Below, piece after piece: positions 1-9,609 of a DNA stretch of 64,000 nt (position 1 is its first letter; every line of letters starts with the position of its first letter). The position numbers and the translations under genes were made by a program. The DNA is from Limosilactobacillus reuteri. GTDB lineage: Bacteria > Bacillota > Bacilli > Lactobacillales > Lactobacillaceae. The DNA lies in contig NZ_CP059275.1 in assembly GCF_013694365.1 (NCBI RefSeq), forward strand, positions 496,001 to 560,000, written 5' to 3'. The notes beneath the pieces were generated by a model. That model saw nothing but the letters and a program-made list of their open reading frames with translations, did no database searches and was not told where the DNA came from.

Positions 1-150
1 GATACATTCGTTCTTCCCGATGTCGATGAACTGTTAACACCACTTCTTAGCGTAATTCCAGCACAATTGTTGGCTTACTACACTAGTCTTGGTAAGGGAC
101 TTGATGTTGATAAGCCACGTAACCTCGCAAAGTCTGTTACAGTTCAATAA
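1..150 (+). CDS. glmS: Glucosamine-fructose-6-phosphate aminotransferase, C-terminal end (partial)
   Basis: The window opens inside a reading frame that gives 49 residues and a TAA stop at 148-150. The visible tail includes [17 protein letters not shown] and ends [15 protein letters not shown], which is the very conserved end of the second SIS (isomerase) domain of GlmS. GlmS makes glucosamine-6-phosphate from fructose-6-phosphate and glutamine, the first committed step to UDP-GlcNAc and peptidoglycan. The glutaminase domain and most of the protein lie before base 1. In Gram-positive bacteria glmS is often controlled by a ribozyme in its leader, but that region is not in the window. Confidence 0.93.
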   Translation, partial: DTFVLPDVDELLTPLLSVIPAQLLAYYTSLGKGLDVDKPRNLAKSVTVQ

Positions 151-462
151 GTGGAAGAACAACACGAAACGTTAACATTAATTGAGGAAATTACCCGTAA
201 TGACGGCTCAAAATATTATGAAATTGGTAATATGGTTCAAAATGGGCGTGCAGAATTAGCAGCTGAACGGGATTTTATTAAAGAGGTTCGTATTTTAGAA
301 CTAAATATCCCTCATTCTAAAAATGTTATTAAATATGAACACTTTATAAATACTCACTATAAGATGCAAACTGAAGCAATGGATCATTGGGAAGAATGGA
401 AACGTCCCCCAGAGATTGAAGAGGTTGTTCAAACGATCTTAAAAGAAAATCATATTGGGTAA
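151..462 (+). CDS. Hypothetical protein, 103 aa
   Basis: A GTG-started frame of 103 residues directly after the glmS stop. I do not recognise the family. The protein is soluble and acidic, with no signal peptide or membrane segment. Its N-terminal half contains NDGSKYYEIGNM, which could be a small beta-rich unit, and the C-terminal half looks helical with a Trp/Glu-rich stretch (MDHWEEWKRPPEIEE). It precedes a cell-wall acetyltransferase, but the original spacing is lost, so co-transcription cannot be judged. The GTG start is taken because it abuts the preceding stop, as at other junctions in this window. Confidence 0.6.
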   Translation: MEEQHETLTLIEEITRNDGSKYYEIGNMVQNGRAELAAERDFIKEVRILELNIPHSKNVIKYEHFINTHYKMQTEAMDHWEEWKRPPEIEEVVQTILKENHIG

Positions 463-2328
463 ATGAAGCCAAATTTTAATCCATCACAGGGGATGAAGTC
501 GCACTATTTCGTTACAGGGATAGACGGCTTACGAACATTAGCTGTCTTAGGAGTTATTATTTACCACCTATTGCCCAATGTTTTAATGGGTGGTTATTTA
601 GGAGTGCCGCTTTTTCTATTAGTCTCTGGATATTTTGTAACCTATCAATTTAGTCGGCAGCTTAAATATGGTGGTCATATTAATTTAGGGCACTTTTATC
701 TAAAAAGGTTTCGGAGACTATATCCGACATTAATTGCGATGTTAATTTTAACAACAGCGTACATTACATTATTTGCACGAGAGCTACTCCATAACATTCG
801 GGCGGTAATTGTTACTAATTTAACTTGGATATATAATTGGTGGGAAATCAGTCATGGCCAGTCCTACTTTGATCAGTTTGGTGGCGTTTCACCTTTTACC
901 CATCTTTGGACATTAGGGGTTGAAGCGCAATTTTACCTTTTGTGGCCTTTGATTATTACGTTGTTATTTGTGGTTTTTAAAAAGCTACAGAATGTGCGAC
1001 GGGTAGTTTTCATATTAGCTGTATTGTCAGCAATAGAAATGGCTCTTCTTTACGATCCGGCAAATATCAACCGGGTTTATTATGGAACCGATACACGGGC
1101 CTTTTCACTTTTACTTGGCTCATGGTTAGGGCTTGCGTGGCCATTAAATCGACTTCGACCTAATTTACAGGCAAGTAGTCGCCGTTTACTTAATATTATA
1201 GGAATTATTGCAACAGTATTGACTATTGTTGGCTTTTTCTCATTGAATGGGCAGTCCACCTTTACCTACCGTGGGGGAATGTTTCTCTATAGTTTTATTG
1301 GAATGATATTAATGGCTACTATCATTCACCCAGGTGCGGGGATGAACAAGTGGTTTACAAATCCGATTTTTCATTGGGTTGGGCAGCGTTCTTATGGGAT
1401 TTATGTTTATCAATATCCTGTTATGGTTTTTTATGAACGATTAATCAATGTCGGCAATCATCCACTTCTCAATGCATTCGTGGAAATTATTATTATTTTA
1501 GTAGTAAGTGAAGTTTCTTACCGGTTAATTGAACGACCATTTGCCCAGTATCAGTGGTCAAAATTACCGGCTGATCTTCAGCATGTGTTAGAAACGCATC
1601 ACTTTAGTTGGCAAAGCGGGGCTAAAATGATGGTAAGTGCATTAGTTGTTGTTGTTGCATTTATTGGTTTTTGCCAGCCAAATCGTGCACCAAAGAAAAC
1701 AGCGGTTCAGCAACGGATAGAGCAAAATCATCAGGCTGCTGAAGAACACAATAAGAAGATTGCAAGGGGTGATAATGTTGCAGAAGCTAGTGGTAATACT
1801 TCTAAGCTTCAGAAACAGTATGATTTAACTCCGGCGCAAATAAAAGCAGCGCAGAAGTTAAAGGTAACGGCCATCGGTGATTCGGTGATGGCTGATGCCG
1901 CAGATAGTATTCAGAAATTAATGCCAAATGCTTATGTTGATGCACAAGTTGGGCGTCAAGGTTCTGCGGCTCCTGATGTTATCAAACAATTAAAGGCAGA
2001 TGGGCATTTAAACAAGATTGTTATCTTAAACTTGGGAACAAACGGCCCGATGACTCAAGATACGTTGGATGATATTTTAAGTGCAATTGGCTCTGGACAC
2101 CAAATCTATTGGGTAACTGCCCATGTTCCAACAAAGCCATGGCAGCAAACAGTTAATAACGAAATTAAAGATTTAGCCAAGAAGCATAAGAATATCCATG
2201 TGGTCGATTGGAATAAGGCAAGTCAAGGGCACTCTGATTGGTTTGCAAGTGACAATGTACATATGGGACCAAGCGGAAATGATCATTTTGCACGGTTAAT
2301 TGCAAAAACGATCTTGACAAAAAAATAG
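463..2328 (+). CDS. oatA: OatA-like peptidoglycan/polysaccharide O-acetyltransferase (AT3 + SGNH)
   Basis: 621 residues with the two-part layout of OatA. Residues about 15-405 form a multi-span acyltransferase-3 membrane domain. It has the R-x10-H signature (R24 to H35), the SPFTHLWTLGVEAQFYLLWP block near 143-162, and a final YRLIERPF at about 353-360. After a charged Q/E/K-rich linker (about 405-465) comes an extracytoplasmic SGNH hydrolase domain with GDS (S474), GTN (N527) and DxxH (D597, H600). Known family members carry acetyl groups across the membrane and place them on MurNAc, giving lysozyme resistance, or on other wall polymers. All catalytic residues are present, so it should be active. 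The exact acceptor cannot be told from sequence. A MarR regulator follows. Confidence 0.88.
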   Translation: MKPNFNPSQGMKSHYFVTGIDGLRTLAVLGVIIYHLLPNVLMGGYLGVPLFLLVSGYFVTYQFSRQLKYGGHINLGHFYLKRFRRLYPTLIAMLILTTAYITLFARELLHNIRAVIVTNLTWIYNWWEISHGQSYFDQFGGVSPFTHLWTLGVEAQFYLLWPLIITLLFVVFKKLQNVRRVVFILAVLSAIEMALLYDPANINRVYYGTDTRAFSLLLGSWLGLAWPLNRLRPNLQASSRRLLNIIGIIATVLTIVGFFSLNGQSTFTYRGGMFLYSFIGMILMATIIHPGAGMNKWFTNPIFHWVGQRSYGIYVYQYPVMVFYERLINVGNHPLLNAFVEIIIILVVSEVSYRLIERPFAQYQWSKLPADLQHVLETHHFSWQSGAKMMVSALVVVVAFIGFCQPNRAPKKTAVQQRIEQNHQAAEEHNKKIARGDNVAEASGNTSKLQKQYDLTPAQIKAAQKLKVTAIGDSVMADAADSIQKLMPNAYVDAQVGRQGSAAPDVIKQLKADGHLNKIVILNLGTNGPMTQDTLDDILSAIGSGHQIYWVTAHVPTKPWQQTVNNEIKDLAKKHKNIHVVDWNKASQGHSDWFASDNVHMGPSGNDHFARLIAKTILTKK

Positions 2329-2784
2329 ATGACACATGAAGATCAATTATTAGATAAAGCTATCAATATTTACTTAACGGGACTAAAGGGCATCGAAAGC
2401 TTTATTTCTGAACCGGCGAGTGAATATAATTTATCTTTTGAACAATTTTTGATTTTACGAAAAATCATTAACCATCCTAATATCAAGCTAATGGATATCG
2501 CCGAGCAACGGCAGGTAACAAGGAGTGCGGTTTCTCGCCAATTAAAAGTCCTTTTTCAACAAAAATATGTTGAACAAAAAGCTGATCCAGCCGACCGACG
2601 GCGAATGTTCTTAGTTGCAACTAAAAAAGGTAAGGATGTCGAAAGTGAGATTTGGCAGAGGATTAATCACCGGTTTGCTAATTGGGTTCAAATTTATGGT
2701 GAAGATCGTGCTGATCAGTTTTTAACACTTTTTGAAGACTTTAATCAACAAATAATTCAGGGGAATATCCGAAAGAAGGAATAA
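2329..2784 (+). CDS. MarR-family transcriptional regulator
   Basis: 151 residues with a MarR winged-helix fold. The recognition region is at about 54-80 (MDIAEQRQVTRSAVSRQLKVL), followed by the wing at 81-93 with the family's DPADRRRM motif. Helices at both ends should form the dimer interface. MarR proteins usually repress neighbouring genes and release DNA on binding a small molecule or on oxidation. The only Cys/ligand evidence here would be structural, so the signal is unknown. The upstream acetyltransferase and downstream HAD phosphatase are possible targets. Operators would lie in intergenic DNA, which is absent from this window. Confidence 0.87.
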   Translation: MTHEDQLLDKAINIYLTGLKGIESFISEPASEYNLSFEQFLILRKIINHPNIKLMDIAEQRQVTRSAVSRQLKVLFQQKYVEQKADPADRRRMFLVATKKGKDVESEIWQRINHRFANWVQIYGEDRADQFLTLFEDFNQQIIQGNIRKKE

Positions 2785-3591
2785 ATGATTAAGATGGTTG
2801 CGCTAGACCTAGATAATACGCTTTTAAATAGTAATAAAGAAATTAGTCAACGTAATGAACATGTCCTAAAGCAATTACATCAAGAGGGAATTAAGGTAGT
2901 GCTTTGTACTGGCCGCCCAATCAATGCAATTTGGCCATATATTGAACAGCTTGGTTTAACTGATTCAGATGATTACACAGTTACGTTTAATGGCGGATTA
3001 GTTATTAATAATGAATCACGTGAACATCTTTTTGAATTAGGGATGAAAAAGAGTGATTTACTGCCGCTGTTTTCTTATGTTAAACGAAAAAAGATTCCCC
3101 TCAATGTTTTAGACTTTGAACGGGTATACGAATTAAATGATTATCCAGGATCTATTTATCGGACAGTGTTAAAGAATATTGAATTCCAATCTTTGCCAAT
3201 GAGTGATGTGCCGGAAAAAACTTATAGTAAAGCTGTAATGGCAATCACCCCTGAAAAATTGTCTACTATTATAGGAGAACTTCCAGCTGATCTTAAAGAG
3301 CAGTATCATGCAGTTCAATCTCAACCAATGATAATGGAATTTTTACCTAAAAAATTAAATAAGGCGGTTGGACTGAAGGCGCTACTAGATCATTTTGGGG
3401 ATGATTTTAGTAATTTGATGACATTTGGGGATGCTGATAATGATCTTGAAATGATTGAAGCAGCTGCCCAAGGAATCGTAATGGAAAACGGGCTTCCTAA
3501 CGTTAAAGCAGTGGCAACAGCAATTACAGATACAAACGATAATGACGGGGTTGCAAAGTATTGTGAACGTTATTTTGCAACACTTTTGTAA
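2785..3591 (+). CDS. Cof-type HAD phosphatase
   Basis: 268 residues of the Cof/HAD-IIB class. Motif I is DLDNT with nucleophile D8 and acid/base D10. Motif II is CTGRP, and motif IV is TFGDADNDLEM with D216 and D220 for magnesium. The alpha/beta cap sits between about residues 85 and 185. This subfamily removes phosphate from sugar phosphates, flavin or pyridoxal phosphates. Sequence alone does not reveal the substrate. Length and motifs are complete. Such genes occur in many copies in lactobacilli and often have no functional link to neighbours. Confidence 0.9.
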   Translation: MIKMVALDLDNTLLNSNKEISQRNEHVLKQLHQEGIKVVLCTGRPINAIWPYIEQLGLTDSDDYTVTFNGGLVINNESREHLFELGMKKSDLLPLFSYVKRKKIPLNVLDFERVYELNDYPGSIYRTVLKNIEFQSLPMSDVPEKTYSKAVMAITPEKLSTIIGELPADLKEQYHAVQSQPMIMEFLPKKLNKAVGLKALLDHFGDDFSNLMTFGDADNDLEMIEAAAQGIVMENGLPNVKAVATAITDTNDNDGVAKYCERYFATLL

Positions 3592-4194
3592 ATGATTTCT
3601 AAGAAAAACTTTGCTAAAGTATCTGCTACTCTTGGTGCAGTGGCCTTAGGTGTTAGTGCAACGGCTACTGCTGCTAACGCTGACACTATTTACACCGTAC
3701 AAAGTGGTGACACACTTTCAGGTATTTCTTACAAATTCGCAAAAGACAACAGTATGGTTAATGATCTTGCTAAGAAGAACAATATTCAAGATATTAACAA
3801 GATTTATGTTGGCCAAAAGTTAATCATCAAGAGCGATGGTGAAATTCAAGAATACAACGCTCAAAACGCAGCTAATGCAAACGTCGCTAATAACAATACT
3901 CAAGCTGCACAAGCACAACCTCAACAAGCTCAAAGTCAAGCTAGCCAAAGCTATACTTCAAATGCTTCAGGTTCAGAAGCTGCTGCTAAGGCTTGGATTG
4001 CCGCTCGTGAATCTGGTGGTAACTACGGTGCTACTAACGGTCAATATATTGGTAAGTACCAATTATCAGCATCATACCTTAACGGTGACTACTCAGCAGC
4101 TAACCAAGAACGGGTTGCTGACCAATACGTTGCGAGTCGTTACGGTTCATGGCAAAATGCTCAGGCTCACTGGCAAGCTAACGGCTGGTACTAA
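3592..4194 (+). CDS. apf: Aggregation-promoting factor-like LysM surface protein
   Basis: 200 residues. A Sec signal peptide spans 1-30, with predicted cleavage after ANA. One LysM domain (about 33-79, starting YTVQSGDTLSGISYKFA) binds peptidoglycan. A low-complexity Q/A/N linker covers about 85-125. The C-terminal module (about 128-200) contains WIAARESGGNYGATNGQYIGKYQLS and ends in ANGWY, the hallmark of Apf proteins and related resuscitation/transglycosylase-like folds. Known Apf proteins are abundant, non-covalently wall-bound, and influence aggregation and cell shape. Codon use is strongly biased to favoured codons (GCT, AAC, CAA), suggesting high expression. Enzyme activity is uncertain. 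Confidence 0.9.
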   Translation: MISKKNFAKVSATLGAVALGVSATATAANADTIYTVQSGDTLSGISYKFAKDNSMVNDLAKKNNIQDINKIYVGQKLIIKSDGEIQEYNAQNAANANVANNNTQAAQAQPQQAQSQASQSYTSNASGSEAAAKAWIAARESGGNYGATNGQYIGKYQLSASYLNGDYSAANQERVADQYVASRYGSWQNAQAHWQANGWY

Positions 4195-4914
4195 ATGGAA
4201 ATATTAATGATTGAGGATAATCATTCTGTCTGTGAAATGATGGCAATGTTTTTTAAGAAAGAAAAATGGCACTATGAATTTGCTTATGATGGCGTGGAAG
4301 CAGAAGAAAAGTTTAACGCTGACCCTCATAAATGGGATATTATTTTGCTAGACCTTAATCTTCCCAAAAAGGATGGAATGCAGGTTGCAGCTGATATTCG
4401 ACGGGTATCACCAACAGTTCCTTTAATTATGTTAACAGCTCGTGATACTGAAAGTGATCAGGTATTGGGATTGGAAATTGGTGCTGATGATTATGTAACC
4501 AAACCATTTAGTACGATTACTTTAATTGCGCGGATCAAGGCCCTTTATCGGCGAACACATTTAAACAAACTTGAGGATGTTCAAGATACTGATAGTGATG
4601 ATACATTCGATATTCAAACAAAGAACTTTAAGATGAATACTAAGACAAGAGAAGTATTCTTATATGGAAAACCGGTCGGTGACTTGACACCTAAAGAATT
4701 TGACTTATTAAAGACGCTTGCCTCTAAACCACGTCAAGTATTCACCCGTTCACAACTTTTACAATTAGTATGGGATTATGAATATTATGGTGATGAGCGA
4801 ACTGTTGATGCTCATATTAAAAAGTTACGGCAAAAGTTAGAAAATATTGGACCTCAAGTAATTAAGACTGTATGGGGGGTCGGCTATAAGTTTGATGACG
4901 AGGGTAACGACTAA
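4195..4914 (+). CDS. OmpR-family response regulator
   Basis: 239 residues. The receiver domain occupies 1-115, with acidic pocket E7/D8, phospho-acceptor D53 (LLDLNLP), T81 and K103 (VTKPF). An OmpR/PhoB winged-helix DNA-binding domain occupies about 138-236, with LTPKEFDLLKTL, RSQLLQLVWDYEYYGDERTVDAHIKKLRQKL (shown split over 164-206) and the final GVGYKF. It is followed directly by a histidine kinase, the normal RR-HK order, so the two form a two-component system. The kinase has a small extracellular sensor and the layout resembles CiaRH-like or CsrRS-like systems, but I cannot assign a specific signal. Confidence 0.93.
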   Translation: MEILMIEDNHSVCEMMAMFFKKEKWHYEFAYDGVEAEEKFNADPHKWDIILLDLNLPKKDGMQVAADIRRVSPTVPLIMLTARDTESDQVLGLEIGADDYVTKPFSTITLIARIKALYRRTHLNKLEDVQDTDSDDTFDIQTKNFKMNTKTREVFLYGKPVGDLTPKEFDLLKTLASKPRQVFTRSQLLQLVWDYEYYGDERTVDAHIKKLRQKLENIGPQVIKTVWGVGYKFDDEGND

Positions 4915-6402
4915 ATGAAATTAATGTATCGGTTGATGCTTTCATTTTTTGCGATTATTCTGACGCTAATGGTGATTGTTAGTATTTCGTTTATAAATGT
5001 AACTAATAACACTATGTATCATAATACGTGGCAACAATTGAAAAGTTATTCTGATAGTTTAATTCAGGATTCTATTCGTTACAATATGGCAACCCAAAGT
5101 TTTGAAGGGTTTGCTACAGAATCGTTAAATAGCAATGCCAATCTTTTAACACGGCAAAATGTTCACTTTGCAATTTATGATACAACTCACCGGAAAATTT
5201 TTGCCAGTAACGGCTTTGCTCCTAGTATGAGTAAAAATGATTGGAAAAAGTTAAAAAAGGGAGAAACTGTTTGTACTAAACTAATTACTCCTAAAATTAA
5301 TTCACGAGTATCAAAAGGTGTTTCTCCACGAATGACCGAAGTTTCACGACCATACTTCTATAAAGGAAAGATGATTGCGGTAGTTTCGATTGCAACTTTC
5401 GTCTCGACAATTGAGCAAAATATGCACCAAATAAAGATTAACTTAATAATGGCACTACTGACTGCTAGTCTTGTAACGCTTGCAGTTAGTTACTTCTTGG
5501 CACGGTCAATTACCAAACGAATTGATCGATTGCGGATGGCTACTCACCAAATTGCGCAAGGAAATTACAATGTTGAAGTGGACGATAATGGGCGTGATGA
5601 AGTGGCAGACCTCGGTCGGAGTTTTAACCAAATGACCGCTTCGTTACGTGAATCGCAACAAGAAATTCGCCGGCAAGAGGAGCGAAGACGCCAATTTATG
5701 GCCAATGCAGCCCATGAAATGCGGACGCCATTAACAACCATTAATGGAATTCTTGAAGGGTTACAGTATGATGCGATTCCAGAAGAGGATAAAAAGCATA
5801 GTATCCAGTTAATGCAAAATGATACGCGGCGTTTAATTCGCTTGGTCAATGATAATTTGGATTATGAAAAGATTCGCACTAACCAAATTGCGATGGAACG
5901 GAAAGTATTTGATTCATCGGCAGTACTCGAAAATTTACGAGAGCAGTTAGCGAAAAAGGCAAAAGAGAAAAAGGATACTCTGCACTTGGATGTAGAAAAG
6001 AATTTACGGGTATATGCAGACTATGATCGGTTTGTACAGATTATGTTCAATATCATTCAAAACGCAATCCAATTCACTGATAACGGAATTATTGACATTC
6101 GGGGAAAACGTGTGGAAAAGGGAAGTCAATTTGTAGTTCAAGATAATGGAATTGGGATGACTCCTGAACAACTTGAAAATATCTGGGAACGATACTATAA
6201 AGCTGATCGTTCACGGATGAATACTAAGTACGGAGAATCTGGCTTGGGACTTGCAATTGTGCGGCAGTTAGTTCTTCTTCATGGCGGAAAAATTGATGTA
6301 AAAAGTCAGTATGGTAAAGGGACGACATTTACAATCTTTTTCCCTGATCGTGAATACGCTCCTCATAATATTCAACCTACAAATAATAAAGACAAAAAGT
6401 AA
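4915..6402 (+). CDS. Membrane sensor histidine kinase
   Basis: 495 residues. One membrane segment near 7-28 and another near 175-195 bracket an extracellular sensor of about 145 residues. A HAMP domain follows (about 195-248), then HisKA with the phospho-acceptor in FMANAAHEMRTPL (H267). The HATPase domain has the N box NIIQNAIQF, G1 DNGIGM and G2 GESGLGLAIV. All kinase motifs are intact. It is the partner of the response regulator just before it. The sensor has no recognisable ligand fold, so the stimulus is unknown. A role in envelope stress is reasonable but unproven. Confidence 0.93.
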   Translation: MKLMYRLMLSFFAIILTLMVIVSISFINVTNNTMYHNTWQQLKSYSDSLIQDSIRYNMATQSFEGFATESLNSNANLLTRQNVHFAIYDTTHRKIFASNGFAPSMSKNDWKKLKKGETVCTKLITPKINSRVSKGVSPRMTEVSRPYFYKGKMIAVVSIATFVSTIEQNMHQIKINLIMALLTASLVTLAVSYFLARSITKRIDRLRMATHQIAQGNYNVEVDDNGRDEVADLGRSFNQMTASLRESQQEIRRQEERRRQFMANAAHEMRTPLTTINGILEGLQYDAIPEEDKKHSIQLMQNDTRRLIRLVNDNLDYEKIRTNQIAMERKVFDSSAVLENLREQLAKKAKEKKDTLHLDVEKNLRVYADYDRFVQIMFNIIQNAIQFTDNGIIDIRGKRVEKGSQFVVQDNGIGMTPEQLENIWERYYKADRSRMNTKYGESGLGLAIVRQLVLLHGGKIDVKSQYGKGTTFTIFFPDREYAPHNIQPTNNKDKK

Positions 6403-7263
6403 ATGAACTACTTACTTGCTTTAATCCCTGCGATTGGTTGGGGAATTATGCCACTGATCACTGGTAAGATCGGTGGTTCAACGATTAACCAAATGTTTGG
6501 TATTGGTGCCGGTGCTACGATTGTTGGGTTGGTTGCATTTATTATCGGTCATCCAACTGTTACAACGACTGGATTCTGGTTCTCAGTACTGTGTGGTGCT
6601 TTATGGACAATTGGTCAAATTGGACAATTCGTTTCATTTAAGCGGATGGGTGTTTCAAACACGATTCCCCTATCAACAGTACTTCAATTAGTTGGTAACT
6701 CTTTGATTGGGGTTATTATCTTTGGAGAATGGCGTGGAGCACGTACCCTTACTATTGGTTTTATCGCTTTAGCAATTGTTATTGTTGGTGCTTTGATGAC
6801 CTCTGTTACTGATCAGAGCAGCGGAAAGAAAATTACTGTTCAGAATTTCCTTTTTCTATTAATTACTTCTATTGGTTACTGGGTTTACTCAGCATTCCCC
6901 AAGATGCCAATGATTGCTAATGATAGTTCTTTAGGAATCTTCCTTCCAGAAATGCTTGGGATTTTACTTGGATCTGTTATTTATGCTATTTGTTCAGGTA
7001 ATATTGACTCCTTTAAGCAAAAGAAGCAATATCTCAATATCTGGGGTGGTATTTCTTGGGGAATTGCTGCCTTAGCTTATATCTTTGCTGGACGGGCATT
7101 AGGAATTAATACAGCCTTTGTCTTTACACAAATGAACGTTATTATTGCAACAATTGGTGGTATCTTAGTTCTTCATGAACACAAGACTCGGCGGGAAATG
7201 TCATTTACAATTGCCGGAATCATCTTTATTGTTGCCGGAAGTATTTTAACTATTTTTGCTTAA
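6403..7263 (+). CDS. GRP-family sugar uptake transporter (GlcU/RbsU-like)
   Basis: 286 residues, about ten hydrophobic helices and almost no soluble region. The N-terminus NYLLALIPAIGWGIMPLITGKIGG, followed by a repeated half, is typical of the glucose/ribose porter (GRP, DMT superfamily) proteins such as GlcU. These import sugars with protons. In a genus with little PTS sugar uptake, such porters are plausible glucose importers, and pgi lies two genes downstream, which supports a hexose link. The substrate is inferred; ribose or another sugar is possible. Confidence 0.85.
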   Translation: MNYLLALIPAIGWGIMPLITGKIGGSTINQMFGIGAGATIVGLVAFIIGHPTVTTTGFWFSVLCGALWTIGQIGQFVSFKRMGVSNTIPLSTVLQLVGNSLIGVIIFGEWRGARTLTIGFIALAIVIVGALMTSVTDQSSGKKITVQNFLFLLITSIGYWVYSAFPKMPMIANDSSLGIFLPEMLGILLGSVIYAICSGNIDSFKQKKQYLNIWGGISWGIAALAYIFAGRALGINTAFVFTQMNVIIATIGGILVLHEHKTRREMSFTIAGIIFIVAGSILTIFA

Positions 7264-7878
7264 ATGGATAAAAACACTGAAAATATGTTAGCTGGGAAGC
7301 CTTATCGTCCTGGAACACCGGAACTCAATAAGTTTTCTCACCTTGCTCATCGTCTTTGTCGTGACTATAATTTAACAACTGATGAAGATACTGTTGAACG
7401 AGGAATGATTATTGATCGCCTATTTCCTCAGCATGCTGACGGAATATATCTTCAAGGACCAATTCATATCGATTACGGTCGGTTTACTAAAATAGGTAAG
7501 AATTTCTATGCTAATTTTAACTTTACTATTTTAGATACATGTCCTGTTACTATTGGAAATAATGTAATGTGCGGTCCAAACGTCTCGATCATTACAGCCA
7601 TGCATCCTCTCATGTATCAGCAGCGTAATATTCGTCAACAAGCTGACGGTCAGTTCGATGACGTTGAATATGGCAAACCAGTTACAATTGGCGATAACTG
7701 TTGGCTTGCAAGCAATGTAACAGTCTGTCCGGGTGTAACAATCGGCAATGGTTGCGTTATCGGGGCAGGTACTGTCGTTACTAAAGATATTCCTGATAAC
7801 TCCCTTTTCCTTGGTGTCCCAGGCAAAGTAATTCGTCCCATTACTGAAAAAGATCGCTTAGGAAATTTCCCTTATTAA
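7264..7878 (+). CDS. Maltose/galactoside O-acetyltransferase family enzyme
   Basis: 204 residues with the LacA/Maa layout. An N-terminal helical Mac domain (about 5-60) starts MLAGKPYRPGTPEL. A left-handed beta helix follows, built from hexapeptide repeats and including GNNVMCGPNVSI and GDNCWLASNVTVCPGVTIGNGCVIGAGTVV. The catalytic histidine is H114 in ITAMHP. These enzymes move acetyl from acetyl-CoA to a sugar hydroxyl, probably for export or detoxification of unused sugars. It sits between a sugar porter and pgi. The natural acceptor is not determinable. Confidence 0.9.
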   Translation: MDKNTENMLAGKPYRPGTPELNKFSHLAHRLCRDYNLTTDEDTVERGMIIDRLFPQHADGIYLQGPIHIDYGRFTKIGKNFYANFNFTILDTCPVTIGNNVMCGPNVSIITAMHPLMYQQRNIRQQADGQFDDVEYGKPVTIGDNCWLASNVTVCPGVTIGNGCVIGAGTVVTKDIPDNSLFLGVPGKVIRPITEKDRLGNFPY

Positions 7879-9237
7879 ATGACACACATTAAATTTGACA
7901 GTAGCGCATTAAAGCAATTTGTTCATGAAAACGAACTTGGCGAAATGCAAGCAATGGTTAACGCCGCTAATGATGAATTACGGAATGGAACTGGTGCTGG
8001 CGCCGACTTCCGTGATTGGCTCCATTTACCAACCGAATATGACAAAGAAGAATTTGCCCGTATAAAAAAGGCCGCTGACAAGATTCAACGTGATTCAGAC
8101 GTCTTAGTTGTTATTGGAATTGGTGGTTCTTACCTTGGGGCTCAAATGGCAATCGACTTCTTACATAATACCTTCTACCAAGCTCAAAAGGCAAAAGACC
8201 GGAAAGCTCCATTGGTAGTCTTTGCTGGTAACTCCTTGAGTTCAACCTATGTTCACGACTTAATCCAATTAATTGGTGATAAAGACTTTTCCATCAATGT
8301 TGTTTCAAAGTCAGGAACAACCACTGAACCATCAATTGCCTTCCGAATCTTTAAGGACCTTTTAATTAAGAAGTATGGTGAAAATGAAGCTAATAAGCGG
8401 ATTTATGCTACTACTGATAAGGCTAAGGGTGCCTTAAAGACTGAAGCAGATGCTCATGGCTATGAAACCTTTGTTATTCCTGATGGGGTTGGAGGACGTT
8501 ACTCAGTTCTTTCTGCGGTAGGCCTTTTGCCAATCGCTGCTTCTGGTGCGGACATTGATAAGTTGATGGAAGGGGCTGCACAAGCGGAAAAGGATTATGT
8601 TGATCCTGATCTAACCAAGAACGAAGCCTACCAATACGCTGCTTACCGGAACATTCTTTATCGTAAGGGCTATGAAACAGAATTACTCGAAAACTACGAG
8701 CCTAACATGCGGATGTTTGCGGAATGGTGGAAACAATTAGCTGGGGAATCAGAAGGAAAAGATCAAAAGGGAATTTATCCTTCTTCAGCTAACTTCACAA
8801 CCGACCTTCACTCACTTGGTCAATACATCCAAGAAGGTCGCCGTTTCTTAATGGAAACCGTTGTTAAGCTCGATAAGCCAAATTATGACATGGAAATTCC
8901 AACAGAACCAGATAATCTTGATGGTTTAGGCTACTTGGAAGGTAAGACAATGGATTACGTTAACACCAAGGCTTATGAAGCGGTGGTTGCTGCTCATACT
9001 GATGGTGGAGTACCAGTGATGACTGTTCATATCCCACAAGAAGATGAATATACTTTAGGTTACCTTATTTACTTCTTTGAGGTTGCGATGGGAATTTCAG
9101 GTTACTTAAACGGTATTAATCCATTTAACCAACCGGGTGTTGAAGCTTATAAGTCTAACATGTTCGGATTACTTGGGAAGCCAGGATATGAAGAGATCGG
9201 CAAAGAATTACGAGCTAAGATGGATAAAAACGATTAG
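7879..9237 (+). CDS. pgi: Glucose-6-phosphate isomerase
   Basis: 452 residues, normal for the bacterial short PGI type. Two SIS-like sugar-isomerase folds are visible: [18 protein letters not shown] in the first, and [16 protein letters not shown] as the phosphate-binding serine/threonine loop. Catalytic-region blocks [14 protein letters not shown] and [17 protein letters not shown] are intact. The enzyme interconverts glucose-6-phosphate and fructose-6-phosphate in the cytoplasm. In heterofermentative lactobacilli it links phosphoketolase flux with mannitol and amino-sugar synthesis (GlmS substrate). Codon use is biased, consistent with high expression. Confidence 0.97.
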   Translation: MTHIKFDSSALKQFVHENELGEMQAMVNAANDELRNGTGAGADFRDWLHLPTEYDKEEFARIKKAADKIQRDSDVLVVIGIGGSYLGAQMAIDFLHNTFYQAQKAKDRKAPLVVFAGNSLSSTYVHDLIQLIGDKDFSINVVSKSGTTTEPSIAFRIFKDLLIKKYGENEANKRIYATTDKAKGALKTEADAHGYETFVIPDGVGGRYSVLSAVGLLPIAASGADIDKLMEGAAQAEKDYVDPDLTKNEAYQYAAYRNILYRKGYETELLENYEPNMRMFAEWWKQLAGESEGKDQKGIYPSSANFTTDLHSLGQYIQEGRRFLMETVVKLDKPNYDMEIPTEPDNLDGLGYLEGKTMDYVNTKAYEAVVAAHTDGGVPVMTVHIPQEDEYTLGYLIYFFEVAMGISGYLNGINPFNQPGVEAYKSNMFGLLGKPGYEEIGKELRAKMDKND

Positions 9238-9444
9238 ATGAAAAAAGAAGAATTAATTGAACATCGGGATCGGGTAAAAGATCATTTAGTAGTGTGGATT
9301 GTTTTAACAATTTGTCTGCAAATATTAACTGTTTTTCATATCTTAGCGTTCTTAAAATATGTAGTATGGCTTTCTGCTGCCTATAGTATTTTACTAATTA
9401 TCTTGTGGTGTTATTTAGAATTTAAGCTCCTACATTTAAAATAA
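9238..9444 (+). CDS. Small two-span membrane protein
   Basis: 68 residues. After a charged start (KKEELIEHRDRVKDH) there are two hydrophobic helices, about 17-37 and 42-62, joined by a short KYV-containing turn, and a basic end. No family is recognised. It begins at the ATG right after the pgi stop. The charged amphipathic start plus helical hairpin is common in small membrane proteins of lactobacilli. No function is proposed. Confidence 0.6.
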   Translation: MKKEELIEHRDRVKDHLVVWIVLTICLQILTVFHILAFLKYVVWLSAAYSILLIILWCYLEFKLLHLK

Positions 9445-9609
9445 ATGGATATTAAAATATTTTCTGTTCCTAAACATGTAATGGCTTCAATCATAATTAA
9501 TGCCTATCTTAAAAATGATACCGATAATTTAGATATAAATAAAAAGGTTAAAGAGAAATTAGCAAACTGTATTAATACAGCTGCAAGAAATCGTTTTGGT
9601 CTTATTTAA
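9445..9609 (+). CDS. Small ORF, 54 aa, unknown
   Basis: ATG at 9445 to TAA at 9607-9609, 54 residues, beginning MDIKIFSVPKHVMASIIINAY and rich in Asn, Lys and Ile. No recognised domain. Its first 37 bases are identical to the last 37 bases of the following small ORF (9741-9777). In the chromosome, therefore, this ORF probably starts inside the end of that one, and the order shown here is reversed. A second in-frame ATG (codon 12) is a possible alternative start. Confidence 0.5.
   Translation: MDIKIFSVPKHVMASIIINAYLKNDTDNLDINKKVKEKLANCINTAARNRFGLI

Noticed and set aside
3836..4207. Long + frame open across apf (123 aa)
   Set aside because: It is a shifted frame over the low-complexity Gln/Ala region of apf, with Leu/Thr/Lys-rich nonsense composition and no domain.
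4195..6402. Assignment of the two-component system to a named pair (CiaRH, CsrRS, VicRK)
   Set aside because: No PAS domain for VicK and no diagnostic sensor motif; only general RR/HK features can be supported.
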